Assembly: GCA_002383415.1 (NCBI GenBank)
Contig: DFYU01000080.1
Span: forward strand, 5,637-16,591
Source of the DNA: Geobacter sp. UBA4074
GTDB taxonomy: Bacteria > Desulfobacterota > Desulfuromonadia > Geobacterales > Pseudopelobacteraceae
Length of the DNA stretch: 10,955 bases
Reading direction: 5' to 3'
Shown: positions 1 through 6,608 of the stretch, piece by piece
Layout of the letters: the number at the start of each line of letters is the position of its first letter
Numbering within the stretch: position 1 is the stretch's first letter
Made by a program: the position numbers and the translations under genes
The notes under the pieces: generated by a model
Database searches by the model: none
The model's input: only the letters and a program-made list of their open reading frames with translations
Told to the model about the DNA's origin: nothing

Positions 1-544
1 GCTCCAGCACCCAGGCGGTGTTGGGATCCCGTAGCCGGCAGGTCAGTTTGCCGTCGGAGAAGGTGCCGGCACCCCCCTCGCCAAACTGGACGTTGCTCTC
101 CGGGTCCAGCTTGCCGTGCTGCCAGAAGCTGGCCACGTCCCGTACCCGCTGTTCCACCGGCTGGCCCCGCTCAATGACGGTGGCGGCAATGCCGTGGGCT
201 GCCAGCCGCAGGGCGCAGAACAGCCCGGCTGGCCCCATGCCGACCACCACCACCGGCTCGTTGCGGCGCGGTGTGTAAAATATGGGCGCAGCGTCAGGGA
301 CGAGCCGTTCCAGGTGCGGTATGCCTGGTTGTTGTGACCAGAACCTATCCTCATCGGCCAGGCTGAAACGTACGCTGTAGACCAGCAGCACCTTGGGCTT
401 TTTACGTGCATCGACCCCTTTGCGCAGGATACGGAAATCGAGCAGGGCATCTGGTGACAGGCCGCAGGCGTGGGCGGCCAGCAGTTGCAGCCGGCCTTCG
501 TCATCGTCGGGACGGAGGGTCAAGTTTCGTAGGATAAGGGGCAT
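1..544 (-). CDS. FAD-dependent oxidoreductase, COG2509-like (3' end outside window)
   Basis: Partial gene: 181 codons are visible from the ATG at 544 and the frame stays open to the window edge. An N-terminal region of about 95 residues of unclear role precedes a Rossmann-type FAD-binding motif, GMGPAG at residues 102-107, after the beta strand PVVVVG. The acidic residue expected to bind the FAD ribose is E125 in VIERG. Residues 157-167 read GGAGTFSDGKL, a motif I associate with the uncharacterised 'NAD(FAD)-utilizing dehydrogenase' family (COG2509). The exact substrate is unknown. The start lies 3 nt after the stop of the upstream receiver gene and has no clear Shine-Dalgarno, so translation is probably coupled. 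As the last visible cistron of a signalling operon it is a candidate effector or redox partner, but that is inferred from position only. Confidence 0.8.
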   Translation of the reverse strand, partial: MPLILRNLTLRPDDDEGRLQLLAAHACGLSPDALLDFRILRKGVDARKKPKVLLVYSVRFSLADEDRFWSQQPGIPHLERLVPDAAPIFYTPRRNEPVVVVGMGPAGLFCALRLAAHGIAATVIERGQPVEQRVRDVASFWQHGKLDPESNVQFGEGGAGTFSDGKLTCRLRDPNTAWVLE

Positions 545-547
545 GGT

Positions 548-964
548 TCAGACCGGTTTAGTCGCCGAACGTTGCTGGCTCAGCAGCTGCTCAACCAGAA
601 TCACGACATCCAGCGCCGGGCTGGATTTGGGGATGTGGTAGCGGGCGCCCATGTCGGGCACCTCGTGCTGGTGGGGTGGCTCGTGGATCATGGAGGTCAG
701 CAGGATGATGATCGGTTCCTGGTCGTCCCGTTCCAGTGCCAGGCGGCGAATCTCCTTGCAGGTGCTGACGCCCCCCAGACGCGGCATGATCAGGTCACTG
801 ATCACCACCTGCGGCAGTTTCTCCAGATAGAGCTTGATCCCCTCAATGCCGTCGTGGGCGGTGAGGACGGTGTAGCCGTTCTGGCGGAAGGTACCAGCCA
901 GCACCCGCAGGAAGAACGGGTCATCGTCGATCAGCAGGACCGTGGTGGCTGGTGCAGTGGTCAT
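548..964 (-). CDS. Single-domain response regulator (receiver only)
   Basis: A 138-residue CheY-like receiver with no output domain. The acidic pocket is D13/D14 in LLIDDDP, the phospho-acceptor is D57 in VISDLIMP, the switch Thr is T90 in ILLTS and the conserved Lys is K113. The usual Lys-Pro pair is Lys-Ser here. The stretch after the switch Thr is rich in His and Pro (HEPPHQH, residues 94-100), which is unusual for alpha4. The protein probably receives phosphate from the receiver-histidine kinase encoded just upstream. Start choice: ATG at 964 comes 4 nt after the kinase stop, with GAAAGG directly against it, which is too close for a normal Shine-Dalgarno. A GTG at 976 in the same frame would add four residues and overlap the kinase stop. 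The two cannot be separated by eye, and either way translation is likely coupled. Confidence 0.88.
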   Translation of the reverse strand: MTTAPATTVLLIDDDPFFLRVLAGTFRQNGYTVLTAHDGIEGIKLYLEKLPQVVISDLIMPRLGGVSTCKEIRRLALERDDQEPIIILLTSMIHEPPHQHEVPDMGARYHIPKSSPALDVVILVEQLLSQQRSATKPV

Positions 965-968
965 CCTT

Positions 969-2168
969 TCATGCACCGGTCAGGGCCGGGAAGCAGACCC
1001 GGAAGATGGTGCCGTTGGCCGAGGTCTCTTCGATGGTTACGTCGCCGTGATAGAGCCGGGCAATGCGACGCACCACCGGCAGGCCGATGCCGGTGCCACG
1101 GTTTTTGGTGGTGAAGAACGGCTCGAACACCTTTTCCTGCAGCTCAGCCGGAATCCCTTTGCCGGTATCCCTGACCCTGACGACGATCTGGTTGTCGGCA
1201 GTGGTGATGGCGATCGCCAGTTGGCCGCCGTGGGTCATCTCTTGCAGGGCGTTCTGGAACAGGTTGGTAAAGATCTGCTCCAGTTCAGCCGGGTCGGCCT
1301 TGAGCGTCGGCAGCGGCTGGTTGCACTCCAGAGAAACCATGATGTGGTGGCTTTCTATCTGGGGTTTGAAGATCTCAAGTGCGGTCTGGATTACCTCGAG
1401 TACCTGAACTGCTGGCTGGACAGTCCGGCTGCGTCCAGCGGCATCCACCAGGCGGCGGATGATACCATCAATTCGGTCGACCTCTTTCATCACCTTATCC
1501 AGGTACTCCTGCTGCTCCTCATCCTGGGCCCCCTGCTTCAGAAGCTGGGTGAAGAGGGAGATCGAATTGAGCGGATTGCGGATTTCGTGGGCCATGCCGG
1601 CCGACAGGTAGCCCAGTGCGGCCAGTTTTTCGGTCTGGGTGATCTCGGTCTGGGCCCGCTGCAGGGCCTCGGTCTTTTCGCGCACCCGTTCCTGCAGCTC
1701 ACGGTTCCAGGCCTCAATCTCCAGCAGCAGTCGTTCCCGCTCGATTTGTAAGGCACGATTGGCCTGTTCGATCTCGCGCAGCCGCAGCACACCGTCGACC
1801 CGCTCCACCAGTGTGCGATTGTTGAACGGTTTGAGCAGGTATTCGGCCGCGCCGGCCTTCATCAGTTCGACAACGATCTCTTCGCTGCCTTGGCCGGAGA
1901 ACATGATCACGTAGCTGTCGGGGAACTGGTCCCGCAGGGTACGCAGGGTGGTCAGCCCGTTGCTGTCCGGCAGCATGTAGTCCATCAGCACCAGTTCGGG
2001 GCGCTCGGATGCGACCAGACTGAGGGCGGTCTGTGAGTCGGTAGCGGTCAGCACCTGATAGCCGCGCCGGGCCAGCAGCAGGCTTACCAGTTCAAGGATG
2101 GCAGGATCATCGTCAACAACGACGATCTTGCCCATCGGCGCTGGGCCATCGGCGGTATCAAGTGGCAT
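969..2168 (-). CDS. Soluble receiver-histidine kinase (REC-HisKA-HATPase)
   Basis: 399 residues. Domain order: a receiver at about 13-128 (acidic pair D20/D21, phospho-acceptor D63 in LMDYMLP, Lys in LLKPF at 111-115); a long helix or coiled coil at about 130-180 rich in Glu, Arg and Leu; a HisKA dimerisation domain with phospho-His H194 in HEIRNPL; then a HATPase_c domain with N-box N302/N306, G1 box DTGKGIP (334-340) and G2 box GTGIGLP (358-364). All catalytic landmarks are present, so it should be active. There is no transmembrane segment, PAS or GAF domain, so input must come through the receiver, making this a relay node rather than a primary sensor. It starts 10 nt after the universal stress protein stop with no clear Shine-Dalgarno. 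M12 is an alternative start, since the receiver core begins at about residue 13. Confidence 0.92.
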   Translation of the reverse strand: MPLDTADGPAPMGKIVVVDDDPAILELVSLLLARRGYQVLTATDSQTALSLVASERPELVLMDYMLPDSNGLTTLRTLRDQFPDSYVIMFSGQGSEEIVVELMKAGAAEYLLKPFNNRTLVERVDGVLRLREIEQANRALQIERERLLLEIEAWNRELQERVREKTEALQRAQTEITQTEKLAALGYLSAGMAHEIRNPLNSISLFTQLLKQGAQDEEQQEYLDKVMKEVDRIDGIIRRLVDAAGRSRTVQPAVQVLEVIQTALEIFKPQIESHHIMVSLECNQPLPTLKADPAELEQIFTNLFQNALQEMTHGGQLAIAITTADNQIVVRVRDTGKGIPAELQEKVFEPFFTTKNRGTGIGLPVVRRIARLYHGDVTIEETSANGTIFRVCFPALTGA

Positions 2169-2177
2169 GCAGGTACG

Positions 2178-2630
2178 CTAGTTGCTGCTGGCGAGGCGGA
2201 TGGTCAGGACCGGGCAGGGTGCGCTGCGCACCACCCGCTCGGCAGTACTGCCGAAGATCAGGTGGTCGAGGCCGCTGCGACCGTGGGTGCCGATCACGAT
2301 CAGCGAGGCATCCTGTTCCTGAGCGGTGCGGGTAATCTCTTCGTAGGGGACACCACTGACGACCGTGGTGGTGAAATTGCTGAAATCAGGGAGGTTCTCT
2401 TTGCAGAAACTGTCCAGCATGCTGACGGCGCCGTCGGCGATCTCTTTTTCCAGTTGGTCGAAGGAGATGTGTGGCACATAAAAACCACGCAGGTCAACCG
2501 GCTCGTTAATCACGTGCACGATCTGCAGCGAGGCGTCAAACTTGCGGGCCAGGGTCAGGGCATAGGCACAGGCCTCCACCGAGCAGTCTGAAAAATCGGT
2601 GGCCACCAGAATCTTTGTAAATGGTTTCAT
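2178..2630 (-). CDS. Universal stress protein (UspA family, ATP-binding type)
   Basis: 150 residues, a full single Usp domain. The N-terminal strand ILVATDFSD (7-15) carries the Asp that contacts adenine/ribose in ATP-binding Usps. The C-terminal signature G-2x-G-9x-G-S is intact (G114, G117, G127, S128, in IGTHGRSG and FGSTAERV), so it should bind ATP, like MJ0577-type proteins and unlike E. coli UspA. It is cytoplasmic and probably dimeric. The ATG overlaps the upstream receiver stop by 4 nt (ATGA) and is preceded by a strong GAGGAGGG Shine-Dalgarno. Its position between a receiver and a receiver-kinase suggests it modulates or reports for the relay, but the biochemical output of Usps is generally unclear. 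Confidence 0.93.
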   Translation of the reverse strand: MKPFTKILVATDFSDCSVEACAYALTLARKFDASLQIVHVINEPVDLRGFYVPHISFDQLEKEIADGAVSMLDSFCKENLPDFSNFTTTVVSGVPYEEITRTAQEQDASLIVIGTHGRSGLDHLIFGSTAERVVRSAPCPVLTIRLASSN

Positions 2631-3028
2631 AACATTCCCTCCTCACTGGTGCCGGCCGGCTCGTGAAACATCTTGCGCATCACCTTTTTCAGTTCATCCA
2701 GCTTGACCGGCTTGTTCAGGTATTCAAAGGCACCCAGATTAAGCGCCTCAAGGTACGATTCCACCTCACCGAAGGCGGTGATCATGATTACGTTGCTGGC
2801 CGGCTGTTCTCGGTTCAGTTCCCGCAGAAAGGTCAGGCCGTTCATGACCGGCATATTCAGGTCGGTGATGACCAGTTCCACCGGTTGGATGCGGATCTGG
2901 TTTAACGCCTCGCTGCCGTTGGCGGCGGTCTTGACGTCATATCCCTCGCGGGCCAGTAGCCGCGTCAGCGCCAGGCGAGTATTTTCCTCGTCGTCAACCA
3001 CCAGTATCCGTTTTTGTGCTTTGGCCAC
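2627..3028 (-). CDS. Single-domain response regulator, first gene of signalling operon
   Basis: 133 residues, a receiver with a short tail and no output domain. Key residues: D12/D13 (VVDDEE), phospho-acceptor D56 (VITDLNMP), T84 (MITAFG) and K106 (LNKPVK), all canonical. The sequence resembles the receivers of NtrC-family regulators, but the AAA+ and DNA-binding parts are absent. The start is GTG at 3028, preceded by GGAG with a 6-nt spacer. That Shine-Dalgarno lies inside one arm of a perfect 11-bp inverted repeat. It overlaps the following usp gene by 4 nt. Role inferred: donor or acceptor in a relay with the receiver-histidine kinase two genes downstream. Confidence 0.92.
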   Translation of the reverse strand: MAKAQKRILVVDDEENTRLALTRLLAREGYDVKTAANGSEALNQIRIQPVELVITDLNMPVMNGLTFLRELNREQPASNVIMITAFGEVESYLEALNLGAFEYLNKPVKLDELKKVMRKMFHEPAGTSEEGML

Positions 3029-3029
3029 A

Positions 3030-3078
3030 CCTGACTCCGTTCGCTTGGTACGTGGTGCAAGTCTAGCACGGAGTCAGG
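3030..3078 (-). repeat. Perfect 11-bp inverted repeat across promoter and ribosome-binding site
   Basis: Plus-strand arm CCTGACTCCGT (3030-3040) is the exact reverse complement of ACGGAGTCAGG (3068-3078), with a 27-nt spacer. One arm sits between the -35 and -10 of the predicted promoter. The other contains the GGAG Shine-Dalgarno of the first receiver gene. Neither arm extends beyond 11 bp. It could be a split operator, or a hairpin that hides the ribosome-binding site in RNA entering from rodZ. An 11-bp perfect match within about 100 bp is unlikely by chance. Confidence 0.7.
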
Positions 3079-3087
3079 GGCTGTCAA
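3060..3087 (-). promoter_or_regulatory. Predicted sigma70-type promoter of the signalling operon
   Basis: Reading the minus strand, TTGACA (3087-3082, a perfect -35) is followed by a 16-nt spacer and TAGACT (3065-3060, four of six matches to TATAAT). The expected transcription start is about 3053, giving a leader of about 25 nt before the GTG at 3028. It lies in the 108-bp gap after rodZ, the only sizeable gap before a five-cistron run. No terminator with a U-tract is visible after rodZ, so some readthrough is likely as well. Confidence 0.6.
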
Positions 3088-3136
3088 GGCGGCGCCGGTA
3101 GCAGTCGTTCTGCGGCAGTTTCTCGCGTCGGTATGC

Positions 3137-3949
3137 TCAGGGCGTTACGCCCTGTTCGGTGAGGGAAAGTGAAAGCGATGCACCGTTTTGAACAGACGGC
3201 CGGTACGGTCTGCCATTCACCTCCAATTCCACGCTGCCTGGGTCGTTCAGTTCCAGGTGGATGCTGCGGTCGGCACGCCATTCAATCAGGTCGCCGGCCG
3301 TCAGGTCGTAATCCTGGGTGGTGACGGTGTCCAGGGTGATCAGCAGGCTGCCCTTGCGTAGTGCCTTGATCCGCAGGGTAACACCACTCTGTACAGGGGG
3401 TGGTGCAACCGTTGTGGCCGGGTCGGTGCTGGCAGCATCGCCCGGTGGGGGCAGCGGCAGTTGCTGTGCGCTGGAGAGCTGAGGCTGAACCGCTGGTGCC
3501 GGCGTTGGCGTCGCAACGGGTGGCACAGGCGGCGGTGTCGGCTGATCCGCAGGACGCATCAGCAACGCCACCACGATGATGATCGCCAGCAGTGCCGCCG
3601 GCAGCAGCAGACGCTGCCAAGTGAAGCGGCTCCGCTGAAGCTGCTCCTCCAGCGTGATGCTGGCGGCGGAATGTTCTTCGGTTTGCTCAGGTTCGATCAT
3701 GCTGAGCAGATCATCGGCATCAAGGCCGAGATGGTTGGCGTAGGTCCGTAGGAACCCCTTGAGATAGGCCGGGCTGGTGAACTCCTGATGACGGTCTTCT
3801 TCCAGTGCCCGCAGGTAGTTTTTGCTGATCTTGGTGGACTCGGAAGCATCTACAAGGCTCATGCCGCGCTGCTCCCGGCGCGCACGCAGGATCGGCCCAG
3901 GGGTGTGCTTCATCGTTTCGGTATCCTGAACAGTCTGGTCTGGTTCCAT
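3137..3949 (-). CDS. rodZ: RodZ-like cytoskeletal/helix-turn-helix membrane protein
   Basis: 270 residues with the full RodZ layout: a cytoplasmic helix-turn-helix of the HTH_25 type at about 17-83, a juxtamembrane basic segment, one transmembrane helix at about 114-131, a Pro/Ala/Thr-rich linker at about 136-188, and a C-terminal beta-rich periplasmic domain (DUF4115-like) at about 189-262. RodZ links MreB filaments to the elongasome and helps keep rod shape; the HTH binds MreB. The ATG has an AGGAG Shine-Dalgarno with a 5-nt spacer, and its first bases overlap the TAG stop of the upstream TPR gene. Gene order pilF/pilW - rodZ is conserved in other Proteobacteria, which supports the call. 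No terminator hairpin with a U-run is visible downstream. Confidence 0.9.
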   Translation of the reverse strand: MEPDQTVQDTETMKHTPGPILRARREQRGMSLVDASESTKISKNYLRALEEDRHQEFTSPAYLKGFLRTYANHLGLDADDLLSMIEPEQTEEHSAASITLEEQLQRSRFTWQRLLLPAALLAIIIVVALLMRPADQPTPPPVPPVATPTPAPAVQPQLSSAQQLPLPPPGDAASTDPATTVAPPPVQSGVTLRIKALRKGSLLITLDTVTTQDYDLTAGDLIEWRADRSIHLELNDPGSVELEVNGRPYRPSVQNGASLSLSLTEQGVTP

Positions 3950-3957
3950 GTTGGCTC

Positions 3958-4701
3958 CTACTTGAGCAGTTCCAGATACTCCTGTGCACTCCGGCTGATC
4001 TCTGCATCGGGGGCCAGCCGCACCACTTCCTTAAAGGCATGGCGGGCTGCCACCAGATCGCTCTTCATCAGGCTCAAGCCCAGATGGTAGTGGGCCATCG
4101 GGTAGTCGGGGTAGTAGTCAAGCGCCTTGCGAAATTCGGTGATCGACTGGTCGGTCTTTCCCTGGGCAGCCAGCACACGACCGATGGCAACCCGCACCAC
4201 CGGGCTGCGGGGGTTGGATGCCCGCACATCGTTGAGCTCGTCCAAGGCCTTATCGTAGTCACCCTTGCCCAGGTAGGCCAGCCCCAGATTGATCACGGCA
4301 CTGTCGTGCTGCTCGTAGAGCAGGTCATCCTTTACCATCTTGAATTGCTGAATGGCCTGATCCCAGCGCTTAAGCTCCATGTAGGTCACGCCCAGGTCGT
4401 TGCGGGCCGTAGAGTAGTTGGGTTTGAGGCTGATCGCCCTCAGAAATTTTGGCTCGGCCAGGTCGGGTCGACGCTTGCCCAGATAGGCCAGGCCGAGGTT
4501 GTAGAGCAGCTCCGGGTTATCGTCTTCGAGCTTTTCTGCCTCCAGCAGCTCCTGCAGGGCCGAGGTGTAGTTGCGCTCTCCCAGGTGCATGGCGCCCATC
4601 TGCAGGTGGTACGAGGCGGTTTTTCCGGTGGGTGAAGTGGTGGTGCACCCGTTTAGCAGCAGGGGCAGTGCCAGGGCCAGCAACAGCATGGTTCGAAGCA
4701 T
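3958..4701 (-). CDS. TPR lipoprotein, PilW/PilF-like (type IV pilus pilotin family)
   Basis: 247 residues. A hydrophobic signal peptide (residues 3-16) ends in the lipobox LNGC with the lipidated Cys at 19, so it is probably an outer-membrane lipoprotein. The rest is about six tetratricopeptide repeats (roughly 28-61, 63-96, 97-130, 133-166, 167-200, 202-235), with recurring motifs such as NLGLAYLGK at 68 and 138. PilF/PilW of this size and layout helps PilQ secretin assembly in type IV pilus biogenesis. The location directly before rodZ matches the ndk-rlmN-pilF-rodZ order of Pseudomonas. Start choice: ATG at 4701, with a strong AGGAGGG 5 nt upstream; a longer frame from 4773 would spoil the signal peptide. 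Other TPR lipoproteins look alike, so the pilus role is inferred from synteny. Confidence 0.85.
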   Translation of the reverse strand: MLRTMLLLALALPLLLNGCTTTSPTGKTASYHLQMGAMHLGERNYTSALQELLEAEKLEDDNPELLYNLGLAYLGKRRPDLAEPKFLRAISLKPNYSTARNDLGVTYMELKRWDQAIQQFKMVKDDLLYEQHDSAVINLGLAYLGKGDYDKALDELNDVRASNPRSPVVRVAIGRVLAAQGKTDQSITEFRKALDYYPDYPMAHYHLGLSLMKSDLVAARHAFKEVVRLAPDAEISRSAQEYLELLK

Positions 4702-4744
4702 GCAATCCCTCCTAGACGGGATAACCGTGCGAAACGGCAGGCAA

Positions 4745-4773
4745 AAGGTAGCAAAAGGCGGCATGGTTGTCAA
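4745..4773 (-). promoter_or_regulatory. Possible promoter of the TPR lipoprotein-rodZ unit
   Basis: On the minus strand, TTGACA (4773-4768) is followed by a 17-nt spacer and TACCTT (4750-4745, three of six matches to TATAAT). It sits in the 85-bp gap between the kinase stop and the TPR gene, the widest gap in this stretch. The -35 is perfect but the -10 is weak. No terminator for the upstream kinase is visible, so the unit may also receive readthrough from mtnP/pfkB. Confidence 0.45.
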
Positions 4774-4786
4774 TCAGGCCCGTGAT

Positions 4787-5707
4787 TTAGCCGTTTGTCG
4801 AGAGGTCGCGGAAGGTGGTCAGCTGCCGGAAGCTGCGATAACGGGTCTCGATCTCCTGATATTCCAGGCGCTTCAAGCGTTCAAGGCTGAAATCCTCCAC
4901 GTTGAAGGAGGCCATCACCGAGCCGAACACCAGGGCCTGACGGATTCCTTCTTCGCTGAGGTCGCCGGTGTTGGCCAGATAGCCGATGAAGCCGCCGGCA
5001 AAGGTGTCGCCAGCACCGGTGGGGTCGAAGACCTCCTCCAGCGGGTAGGCCGGTGCGGCAAAGACCGAATCGCTGGTGAACATCAGCACGCCGTACTCGC
5101 CGCGCTTGACCACCAGACGTTTGCAGCCCAGAGCGATGATCTGGCGGGCAGCCTTGATCAGGTTCGGTTCGCCGGTCAGCATGCGGGCCTCACCCTCGTT
5201 GATGATCACGATATCCACCCGCTTGATAACCTCTTTCAGGGCGGCCGGCTTGGAGGATATCCAGAAGTTCATGCTGTCGCAGGCCACCAGCCGGGGCTTT
5301 TTCACCTGGTCCAGCACCTCCAGCTGCAGTTCCGGGTCGATGTTGGCCAGGAACAACACGTCGGTGTCGCAATAGGTCTCAGGCAGCTGCGGTTTGAAAT
5401 CCATCAGTACATTCAGCTGGGTGTCCAGGGTCTGGGCCTCGTTCAGGTCATAGCCGTACTTGCCAGTCCAGTGGAAGGTCTTGCCCGGCAGGCGCTGCAG
5501 ACCCTGCAGATCGATCTCCCGCGAGCGCAGGAACTGCAGATGCTCTTCGGGAAAGTCCTCCCCCACCACCGCCACCAGCGAGACATCGCTGAAAAAGCTG
5601 GCCGAGGTGGAAAAGTAGGTGGCCGAGCCACCCAGCACGTTTTCGCCCTTGCCAAAGGGGGTCTCTACGGTATCAAAGGCCACGGTGCCGACAACGACGA
5701 TACCCAT
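4787..5707 (-). CDS. PfkB-family (ribokinase-like) sugar or nucleoside kinase
   Basis: 306 residues, normal length for the family. It has the N-terminal substrate-binding region GGSATYFS (26-33), the NxxE motif N170-E173 that helps place Mg, and PfkB signature 2, DPTGAGDTFAGGF (228-240), with D234 as the catalytic base and the preceding Gly residues forming the anion hole. It is cytoplasmic and transfers phosphate from ATP to a sugar or nucleoside hydroxyl. The substrate cannot be read from the sequence. The gene starts 4 nt after mtnP with an AAGGAG Shine-Dalgarno (9-nt spacer), so the two are co-expressed. The context points to a ribose- or nucleoside-like compound, such as one from methylthioadenosine or adenosine salvage, but methylthioribose-1-phosphate made by MtnP would not itself need a kinase. 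Confidence 0.9.
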   Translation of the reverse strand: MGIVVVGTVAFDTVETPFGKGENVLGGSATYFSTSASFFSDVSLVAVVGEDFPEEHLQFLRSREIDLQGLQRLPGKTFHWTGKYGYDLNEAQTLDTQLNVLMDFKPQLPETYCDTDVLFLANIDPELQLEVLDQVKKPRLVACDSMNFWISSKPAALKEVIKRVDIVIINEGEARMLTGEPNLIKAARQIIALGCKRLVVKRGEYGVLMFTSDSVFAAPAYPLEEVFDPTGAGDTFAGGFIGYLANTGDLSEEGIRQALVFGSVMASFNVEDFSLERLKRLEYQEIETRYRSFRQLTTFRDLSTNG

Positions 5708-5711
5708 CAGG

Positions 5712-6581
5712 TTACACTCCTTTTTTCAGATACTTGCCGATAATCGGGTCCAGCTTTTGCGCGGTTTCGGTCGGGATCAGGCCGCGGTCGGTGACGATGG
5801 CGTACTGCAGGGCGCTGCCGCAGCCGCAGCCGCAGCCGCGTGTTGCCAGTGCCTCGGCGGCAGCCAGCCGGATGATCTGCTTGGCCATGGTCACATTCTG
5901 GTGCATCACGGCCAGGATGGCATCAACGCTGACAGTCTCATGTGAATCATGCCAGCAGTCGTAGTCGGTGGAAAGGGCGATCACGCCGTAGCAGATCTCA
6001 GCCTCGCGGGCCAGCTTGGCCTCGGTCAGGTTGGTCATGCCGATGATGTCGCCCCCCAGGCTGCGGTACATGAACGATTCGGCCCGGGTCGAAAAGGCCG
6101 GCCCTTCCATGCAGATGTAGGTACCGCCACGGTGCACGGTGGCGCCGGCTGCCAGGGCTGAACGCATCAGGACGTCGGAGAGGCAGCTGCAGGTCGGGTC
6201 GCCGAAACCGACATGGGCCACCACGCCGTCGCCAAAGAAGGTATCCTTGCGCAACCCTTTGGTGCGGTCGATGAACTGGTCCGGGATCACGATGTGTCCC
6301 GGCACGATCGCCTCCTTCAGGCTGCCCACGGCCGAGACCGAGATGATCCGCTCCACCCCCAACAGCTTCATGGCGTAGATGTTGGCCCGGTAGTTGACCT
6401 CGGAGGGCAGGTAACGATGGCCGCGACCGTGGCGGGGCAGAAAGACCATCGGCACACCGTTCAGGATGCCGGTAATGAACTCGTCCGAAGGGTCGCCAAA
6501 GGGGGTCTGCAGCCGGACCCGTTTCACCTGTTCCAACCCTTCCATCTCGTATAACCCGCTGCCGCCGATCACGCCGATCAT
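5712..6581 (-). CDS. mtnP: S-methyl-5'-thioadenosine phosphorylase
   Basis: 289 residues. It cleaves methylthioadenosine with phosphate to adenine and 5-methylthioribose-1-phosphate, clearing the by-product of polyamine and other S-adenosylmethionine chemistry. Motifs in order: the phosphate loop GGSGLY (6-11), RHGRGH (50-55), SVSAVGSL (81-88), MEGPAFSTRAES (158-169), GMTNLTEAKLARE (181-193) and STDYDCW (204-210). The two Asp residues of DYD (206, 208) are the purine-contacting residues typical of methylthioadenosine rather than methylthioinosine or inosine enzymes. The common MTxxPE is MTNLTE here. The C-terminal part has an unusual Cys-Gly run with Cys at 250, 252 and 254. The start has a GGGGGAG Shine-Dalgarno with a 7-nt spacer. 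The gene follows the GGDEF gene by 27 nt and precedes the PfkB kinase by 4 nt. Confidence 0.93.
   Translation of the reverse strand: MIGVIGGSGLYEMEGLEQVKRVRLQTPFGDPSDEFITGILNGVPMVFLPRHGRGHRYLPSEVNYRANIYAMKLLGVERIISVSAVGSLKEAIVPGHIVIPDQFIDRTKGLRKDTFFGDGVVAHVGFGDPTCSCLSDVLMRSALAAGATVHRGGTYICMEGPAFSTRAESFMYRSLGGDIIGMTNLTEAKLAREAEICYGVIALSTDYDCWHDSHETVSVDAILAVMHQNVTMAKQIIRLAAAEALATRGCGCGCGSALQYAIVTDRGLIPTETAQKLDPIIGKYLKKGV
5817..5840. repeat. Short tandem repeat inside mtnP (6-bp unit, about four copies)
   Basis: On the plus strand GCCGCA occurs three times in a row (5817-5834), followed by GCCGCG. On the coding strand this reads TGC GGC repeats, giving alternating Cys-Gly in MtnP (residues 249-255). 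A change by one unit would stay in frame and add or remove one Cys-Gly pair. Confidence 0.85.
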
Positions 6582-6608
6582 GCCCTGTCTCCCCCTTGAT
6601 GTCGCATT

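Noticed and set aside
942..1751. Plus-strand open frame of 269 codons
   Set aside because: It is a shadow of the histidine kinase gene, whose catalytic boxes are all intact on the minus strand.
3055..3069. Small nested inverted repeat GTGC/GCAC around the -10 of the signalling promoter
   Set aside because: With only 4 bp per arm it is expected by chance, and its centre differs from that of the 11-bp repeat.
3029..3136. Terminator after rodZ
   Set aside because: GC-rich pairing is possible but there is no U-tract on the minus strand, so I do not call one.
4702..4773. Upstream extension of the TPR lipoprotein gene to 4773
   Set aside because: It would place 24 polar residues before the signal peptide and overlap the predicted promoter. 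ATG 4701 has a strong AGGAGGG.
4571..5743. Long plus-strand open frame of 390 codons
   Set aside because: It is antisense to the PfkB kinase and the start of the TPR gene, with no domain and no ribosome-binding site. It is explained by codon bias of the real genes.
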